Below are positions 59,488 through 64,000 of a stretch of 64,000 bases of DNA, one piece after another. Source of the DNA: Hyphomicrobiales bacterium. Its GTDB lineage: Bacteria > Pseudomonadota > Alphaproteobacteria > Rhizobiales > Rhizobiaceae. The translations under genes were made by a program, and so were the position numbers. Numbering within the stretch: the stretch's first letter is position 1; every line of letters starts with the position of its first letter. A model generated the notes under the pieces. That model was given only the letters and a program-made list of their open reading frames with translations. It did not search any database and was not told the DNA's origin. The stretch covers positions 469,928 to 533,927 of the forward strand of contig UCJA01000010.1 in NCBI GenBank assembly GCA_900472675.1, written 5' to 3'.

Positions 59488-61784
59488 GCTGCTGTGGCGT
59501 TTCCGCGGAAGGCGTGCTTGCCCTCGAAACCGCGTCCATCACCGCCGAAGAGATCGCCCTCGCCAGCCATCCGCTGGGGGAGGGTCTCCAGCAACTCGAT
59601 CTGAGCGTGCCTGACGTTCACTGCGGCGAATGCATCGTGACCCTGGAGAAGGCGCTCTCCCGGCTTCCCTATGTCCGCTCGGCGCGGGTCAACCTGACAT
59701 CGCGGCGCGTCTCCTGCGTGTACCACGAGCAGACTGCGGATGGCCCCACGGACCCAGCCGGCATCATCGCGGCGATCCACGCGACCGGCTATCGCACAAA
59801 CCTTCTCACACAGGCTGATTGGCACAGCGAGCGGGCCAAGAACCAGCTCCTGCTGGCCGTCGGCGTCTGCGGTTTTGCTGCCGCCAACATCATGCTTCTG
59901 TCCGTCTCCGTCTGGTCCGGAGCCGATGCCGCGACCCGAGACATGTTCCACTGGATCTCGGCGATGATTGCAGCGCCTGCGCTGATCTATGGCGGCCGCT
60001 TCTTCTTCCGCTCCGCCTGGGGCGCGCTGAAGCGTGGCCGCACAAATATGGACGTGCCGATCTCGCTCGCCGTCACGCTTTCCTATGCGGTCTCGCTCTG
60101 GGAGACCATGCATCACGGCGAACACGCCTGGTTTGACGCGACGGTATCGCTGCTGTTTTTCCTGCTGATCGGGCGCACCCTCGATCACATCATGCGCGAC
60201 AAGGCCCGATCCGCCATCAACGGACTGGCGCGACTGGCGCCTCGGGGCGCACTTCTCGTGTCGCCGGACGGTTCCCGACGCTATGTGGCGGTCGAGGAGG
60301 TCAAGGTCGGCGACGAGATCGCCATTGCTGCAGGCGACCGCATTCCCGTCGACGGCATGGTGGTGAGCGGCGCCAGCGATCTCGACCTCTCGATCGTGAC
60401 CGGCGAGAGCCGGCCGGTTGCCGTTTCGGACGGCGCTGAGGTCAGCTCCGGAGCCATGAACCTCACCGGCGGGCTCGTGGTGCGCGCAACAAAGCTTGCC
60501 CGCAATTCGCTGCTGGCTGAGATTATTTCACTGATGGAGGCTGCCGAAGGCGGTCGCGCTCGCTACCGGCGCATCGCGGACCGTGCCGCTGCCCTTTATT
60601 CCCCCGCGGTTCACAGCCTGGCGCTCGCCACCTTCCTCGCCTGGGGCATCCTTGGCGGCGACTGGAAGCAGGCCATGCTGGTGGCGGTGGCCGTGCTGAT
60701 CATCACCTGCCCCTGCGCGCTCGGCCTTGCCGTTCCCGTGGTCCAGGTGGTTGCAGCCGGAGAGCTGTTTCGCAACGGCGTGATGGTGAAGGATGGTTCG
60801 GCACTGGAGCGACTGGCGGAAATCGACGGCGTCGCCTTCGACAAGACTGGCACGCTGACACTCGGGAGCCCGATGCTGGTGCGCACGGATGCCACAGCCG
60901 AAGGCGAGATCGACGCGCTGGCGACGGCCGTGGCCCTTGCCACCCATTCGCGCCACCCGCTTTCCCGGGCGCTGGTCCGCAGCTGCGCCACCACCCTTTC
61001 CCGTTTCGACCAGGTCAGCGAAATCGCCGGCGGCGGACTGGAGGCTATTCATGGAGCGGATACCTACCGGCTTGGCAACGAAGCCTATGCCTGCGGGACG
61101 CCGCTTAAGACATCTGCGTCCGACGCGCCGCTAACCGAAGTGGTCCTTTCTCGCAACGGCGTCCTTATGGCCCGGTTCTTCTTCGAAGATACGCTGCGCC
61201 CCGGCGCGGCTGAGGCGGTGTCGCGCCTGCAGGCAGCAGGGTTTTCCACGGCAATGGTATCGGGGGACAGGCAGAGCGTGGTGGACGCCACCGCCCGCGC
61301 ACTGCGCATCGACCTTCCCCTCGGCGGGTTGACGCCGAAGCAGAAGGTCGACGAGATCGCCCGTCTCAGCGCGGGCGGCCACCGCATTCTCATGGTCGGC
61401 GACGGCATCAATGATGCGCCGGCGCTGGCCGCGGCGCATGTCTCCATGGCACCGTCCACCGCATCTGACGTGGGTCGCCAGGCCGCCGATCTCGTCTTCT
61501 TCAACGACCGGCTGGACGTCGTGCCCCAGGCTGTGGACGTCGCGCGGCAGGCTGCGCGGCTGATCCGCCAGAACTTTGCCCTTGCAATCGGCTACAACGT
61601 GCTGGCGGTGCCGGTTGCCATGGCAGGTCTCGCAACGCCGCTGATCGCCGCCATCGCCATGTCGACCTCGTCGCTGATCGTCGTTGTCAATGCCCTGAGG
61701 CTAACGCGCATGGACAGCAGAAAAAAGAAGTCCTGGGCGTCGCTATCGGTGAAGGGGCCGGTCTACGAGGTAACGCCCGCATGA
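59484..61784 (+). CDS. ccoI: Copper-exporting P-type ATPase CcoI (FixI) for oxidase assembly
   Basis: A 766-residue P1B-type ATPase. It has a heavy-metal domain with CGEC (about residues 48-51), about eight membrane helices, the intramembrane metal site CPC (Cys409 and Cys411), the phosphorylation motif DKTGT (Asp453), the HP motif in HSRHPL, and GDGINDAPAL. It begins MSCCG, with an additional N-terminal Cys pair. It supplies copper to the cbb3 oxidase. Its stop overlaps ccoS by ATGA. Confidence 0.96.
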   Translation: MSCCGVSAEGVLALETASITAEEIALASHPLGEGLQQLDLSVPDVHCGECIVTLEKALSRLPYVRSARVNLTSRRVSCVYHEQTADGPTDPAGIIAAIHATGYRTNLLTQADWHSERAKNQLLLAVGVCGFAAANIMLLSVSVWSGADAATRDMFHWISAMIAAPALIYGGRFFFRSAWGALKRGRTNMDVPISLAVTLSYAVSLWETMHHGEHAWFDATVSLLFFLLIGRTLDHIMRDKARSAINGLARLAPRGALLVSPDGSRRYVAVEEVKVGDEIAIAAGDRIPVDGMVVSGASDLDLSIVTGESRPVAVSDGAEVSSGAMNLTGGLVVRATKLARNSLLAEIISLMEAAEGGRARYRRIADRAAALYSPAVHSLALATFLAWGILGGDWKQAMLVAVAVLIITCPCALGLAVPVVQVVAAGELFRNGVMVKDGSALERLAEIDGVAFDKTGTLTLGSPMLVRTDATAEGEIDALATAVALATHSRHPLSRALVRSCATTLSRFDQVSEIAGGGLEAIHGADTYRLGNEAYACGTPLKTSASDAPLTEVVLSRNGVLMARFFFEDTLRPGAAEAVSRLQAAGFSTAMVSGDRQSVVDATARALRIDLPLGGLTPKQKVDEIARLSAGGHRILMVGDGINDAPALAAAHVSMAPSTASDVGRQAADLVFFNDRLDVVPQAVDVARQAARLIRQNFALAIGYNVLAVPVAMAGLATPLIAAIAMSTSSLIVVVNALRLTRMDSRKKKSWASLSVKGPVYEVTPA

Positions 61785-61939
61785 ACATGCTGATTTATCT
61801 GATCCCGATTGCCCTCTTCATGGGGGGCATGGGACTGGTCGCCTTCCTCTGGTCGCTGCGCAGCGGCCAGTATGACGATCTGGAGGGAGCCGCATGGCGC
61901 ATCCTCTCCGACGACGACGTCGGGCCTCCCACGGCCTGA
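61781..61939 (+). CDS. ccoS: cbb3 oxidase maturation protein CcoS (FixS)
   Basis: A 52-residue protein found by reading after ccoI. It has a single membrane helix (about 4-26: LIYLIPIALFMGGMGLVAFLW), then SGQYDDLEGAAWRIL, the conserved CcoS signature. It is needed for cofactor insertion into the cbb3 oxidase. Overlaps ccoI by 4 bases; last of ccoGHIS. Confidence 0.95.
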   Translation: MNMLIYLIPIALFMGGMGLVAFLWSLRSGQYDDLEGAAWRILSDDDVGPPTA

Positions 61940-61991
61940 AATTCCGTGCCCGTCGGGTTCGCGCGGCGTCCTCAAGTCCGGTTGTGATTTC

Positions 61992-62060
61992 ACCGCGACA
62001 ATCAGAACGGTAGCGCGGAACGACATCCTTTGCTAACGCTCTCACGATAGTACCGCGACA
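61992..62060 (+). repeat. Two copies of ACCGCGACA 60 bases apart before the response regulator
   Basis: ACCGCGACA at 61992-62000 and 62052-62060, in the 133-base gap between ccoS and the response regulator gene. The 60-base spacing is close to six DNA turns. The second copy ends 12 bases before the regulator's ATG, so the pair could be an autoregulatory site. The repeat is seen; function is speculative. Confidence 0.4.
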
Positions 62061-62072
62061 CAAGTGAGAGCC

Positions 62073-62807
62073 ATGGAACCCGATCGCATTCTGGTCGTGG
62101 ACGACGACGCTCGGATCAGACAAATGCTGATCCGCTATTTCGATGATAACGGCTTCAAGGTCACAGGAGTCGGCAATGGCGCTTCCATGCGCGCCGAGCT
62201 TGCGAAGACCCGATATGTCGCTGTGTTCCTCGACCTGGTTTTGCCCAATGGCGAAAACGGTCTCGAACTGCTGAAGGAACTGCGGGCCACGTCCGACCTG
62301 CCGGTCCTGATGCTGACCGGGCAGGACGATATCACCGACAAGGTGGTGGGTCTGGAGATCGGTGCGGACGACTATATCGCCAAGCCTTTCCATCTTCGCG
62401 AGCTTCTGGCGCGGCTTCGCACCGTCCTTCGCCGGCGCACGGTGACGGAACAGCCCAGCGCGCCTGCCGGAGGCGATGTGGATACGCTGCAGTTCGATGG
62501 TTGGCTGCTGGATGTAGCGCGTCGCCGCCTGACTGCGCCGGATGGCAAGGATGTCACACTGACTAGCGGCGAATTCGACATGCTCCTGGTCTTTGTGCGC
62601 AATCCGGGTCGGGTCATGTCGCGCGAGACGCTGATGAACCTCACCCGCAACCGCGATCTGGAAGCCTTCGACCGGGCCATCGATGCCCAAATCGTCCGGT
62701 TGCGTAAAAAGATCGAGGAGGATCCGAGGGATCCACTGCTGATCCAGTCGGTGCGCGGCGTCGGCTATGTGTTTACGGGCCGAAGGCTGCACAGCGCTCC
62801 AGCCTGA
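62073..62807 (+). CDS. OmpR/PhoB-family response regulator, candidate FxkR
   Basis: A 244-residue response regulator. The receiver domain has acidic residues Asp10, 11 and 12, phospho-acceptor Asp54 and Lys104 (IAKPF); the C-terminal winged helix (about 140-238) has LTSGEFDMLLVFVRNPGRVMSR and VRGVGYVF. No histidine kinase gene is adjacent. It lies 133 bases after ccoS. FxkR of Rhizobium etli is an OmpR-family regulator that links hybrid FixL to fixK; this gene's location near a hybrid FixL/FixK pair and a K-box-like repeat makes it a candidate, but it could equally serve another pathway. ATG 62073 is preferred; GTG 62064 is possible. Confidence 0.85.
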   Translation: MEPDRILVVDDDARIRQMLIRYFDDNGFKVTGVGNGASMRAELAKTRYVAVFLDLVLPNGENGLELLKELRATSDLPVLMLTGQDDITDKVVGLEIGADDYIAKPFHLRELLARLRTVLRRRTVTEQPSAPAGGDVDTLQFDGWLLDVARRRLTAPDGKDVTLTSGEFDMLLVFVRNPGRVMSRETLMNLTRNRDLEAFDRAIDAQIVRLRKKIEEDPRDPLLIQSVRGVGYVFTGRRLHSAPA

Positions 62808-62821
62808 TGGACGTCGCCTGT

Positions 62822-62835
62822 TTGATCGACGTCAA
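62822..62835 (+). promoter_or_regulatory. Distal FNR/FixK box upstream of hemA
   Basis: TTGAT-CGAC-GTCAA lies 236 bases before the hemA start and 14 bases after the response regulator stop. Confidence 0.8.
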
Positions 62836-63006
62836 TGCAGCTGTTCCGAAATGAGATAGAATCAGCTGCTGGACGGCACGGTCTCCATGATAGAGACGCC
62901 GCGTCCCCTCTTCGGGTCGCCTGCCTCTGATTGCCCCTCAACTCCAGCCTGCCGTCGTTGCCAGTGGCTGGTAAGCCAGCCCTGGCCTTGATCCGTCGCG
63001 GGCTGC

Positions 63007-63020
63007 TTGACGCATATCAA
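63007..63020 (+). promoter_or_regulatory. Proximal FNR/FixK box upstream of hemA
   Basis: TTGAC-GCAT-ATCAA lies 51 bases before the hemA start, near where an activating site is expected. The gap between the two boxes (62836-63006) holds no recognisable gene. Confidence 0.85.
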
Positions 63021-63071
63021 ATACCCGTTCGCGGCTTCGTCCTATCGGTGCCGTAACAGCTGGAGTGAGAC

Positions 63072-64000
63072 ATGGATTTCGAGGCATTTTTCAAGGGCGA
63101 GCTTGAGGCGCTGCACCAGGAAGGTCGGTACCGGGTTTTTGCCGATCTGGAGCGGCACCGGGGCAGTTTCCCGCGCGCCACGCGTCATACGCTGGAAGGT
63201 GTCCGCGACGTCACGGTCTGGTGTTCGAACGACTATCTGGGCATGGGCCAGCACCCTTCGGTGGTGGCGGCCATGCACGAGGCGATCGAGCACTGTGGCG
63301 CGGGTGCGGGAGGCACCCGGAATATCTCTGGCACCACCCACTACCATGTTCTCCTGGAACAGGAGCTGGCCGACCTGCATGGCAAGGAAGCCTCGCTGGT
63401 CTTTACCTCCGGCTATATCTCCAACTGGGCAAGCCTCGGCACGCTCGGCCAGAAGATCCCCGGGCTGATCATCTTTTCCGATGCGCTGAACCATGCCTCG
63501 ATGATCGAGGGCATCCGCTATGCCAAGTGCGAGCGGGTGATCTGGAAGCACAATGATCTCGCCGATCTCGAGGCCAAGCTGAAGGCTGCCGATCCGAAGG
63601 CGCCGAAGATGATCGCCTTCGAGAGCGTCTATTCGATGGATGGCGATATCGCACCGATCAAGGAAATCTGCGATCTCGCCGACAAATACGGCGCGATGAC
63701 CTATCTGGACGAAGTGCATGCGGTTGGCATGTACGGCCCGTGCGGTGGCGGCATTGCCGAGCGCGAAGGCCTGATGGACCGGATCACCGTGATCGAAGGC
63801 ACGCTCGGCAAGGCGTTCGGCGTGATGGGCGGCTATATCGCGGCCTCGACCGCGCTTTGCGACTTCATCCGCTCGTTCGCCTCAGGCTTCATCTTCACGA
63901 CGGCCATACCTCCGGCGCTGGCCGCCGGTGCGATCGCATCGATCCGGCACCTCAAGGCCAGCCCCTTCGAGCGGCTGCGCCACCAGGACCGGGTGAAGAA
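63072..64000 (+). CDS. hemA: 5-aminolevulinate synthase, partial (C-terminus beyond right edge)
   Basis: The first 309 residues of the PLP enzyme that condenses glycine and succinyl-CoA to 5-aminolevulinate, the first step of haem synthesis in alphaproteobacteria. Typical segments are [50 protein letters not shown] and the cofactor lysine motif [12 protein letters not shown] 63072 follows GGAGTGAG. Two FNR/FixK boxes upstream indicate induction at low oxygen, together with hemN and the cbb3 oxidase. Confidence 0.96.
   Translation, partial: MDFEAFFKGELEALHQEGRYRVFADLERHRGSFPRATRHTLEGVRDVTVWCSNDYLGMGQHPSVVAAMHEAIEHCGAGAGGTRNISGTTHYHVLLEQELADLHGKEASLVFTSGYISNWASLGTLGQKIPGLIIFSDALNHASMIEGIRYAKCERVIWKHNDLADLEAKLKAADPKAPKMIAFESVYSMDGDIAPIKEICDLADKYGAMTYLDEVHAVGMYGPCGGGIAEREGLMDRITVIEGTLGKAFGVMGGYIAASTALCDFIRSFASGFIFTTAIPPALAAGAIASIRHLKASPFERLRHQDRVK

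Overview
The window looks like a stretch of a GC-rich alphaproteobacterial genome, most probably from the Rhizobiaceae (Rhizobium/Agrobacterium/Ensifer relatives). The reasons are the minCDE cluster with a CtrA-type box, a DctB/DctD/DctA dicarboxylate module with a -24/-12 promoter, a ROK-regulated xylose ABC system with a single-domain ATPase, and a ccoNOQP-ccoGHIS (fixNOQP-fixGHIS) cluster beside hemA, hemN, a pseudoazurin gene and a FixL-like/FixK-like pair. I saw no nif or nod genes, rRNA, tRNA, CRISPR array or insertion sequence. All genes appear intact; only the two edge genes are cut by the window.

Layout. (1) 1-9.1 kb: two divergent operons. Leftward are a sialidase-fold (BNR) protein, a PdxA-family dehydrogenase and an iron-dependent alcohol dehydrogenase, joined by ATGA overlaps. 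Rightward are a peptide/opine-type ABC importer and a DapA/aldolase-family enzyme. Together they look like uptake and breakdown of an unknown, probably sugar-acid-like, compound. (2) 9.1-11.6 kb: a lone cytochrome P450 and an L,D-transpeptidase. (3) 11.7-16.5 kb: xylose importer xylFHG and its divergent ROK repressor, with a perfect 19-bp palindrome between them. (4) 16.6-21.1 kb: a small orphan protein, then a three-gene periplasmic molybdenum hydroxylase (triheme cytochrome c, 2Fe-2S subunit, Tat-exported Mo subunit). (5) 21.3-26.3 kb: minCDE and a soluble FtsK-type translocase. (6) 26.3-33 kb: an MFS symporter and the cytochrome bo quinol oxidase genes cyoABCD with a SURF1 gene. (7) 33-37.8 kb: dctD, dctB and divergent dctA. 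(8) 37.9-44.3 kb: a LysR regulator, a polyamine-type ABC importer and an aminobutyraldehyde-type dehydrogenase. (9) 44.4-48.9 kb: kup, a Bax-inhibitor-1 family protein, an anti-sigma/ECF sigma pair and a small membrane protein. (10) 48.9-64 kb: the low-oxygen block: hemN, pseudoazurin, a hybrid FixL-like kinase, a FixK-like regulator, ccoNOQP, ccoGHIS, an OmpR-type response regulator and hemA.

How the last block probably works. The hybrid kinase keeps the FixL-type haem-PAS signature and is translationally coupled to the FixK-like gene. FNR/FixK-type boxes lie ahead of hemN, pseudoazurin, ccoN, ccoG and (twice) hemA. A direct repeat GTTACG-N4-GTTACG lies upstream of the FixK-like gene and resembles the K-box bound by FxkR, an OmpR-family regulator known from Rhizobium etli. 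An OmpR-family regulator directly follows ccoS. The block may therefore hold a complete low-oxygen circuit (oxygen sensor, response regulator, FixK, cbb3 oxidase and haem synthesis) in about 15 kb. The best candidates for undescribed biology are this compact circuit and the sialidase/PdxA/aldolase catabolic cluster at the left edge.
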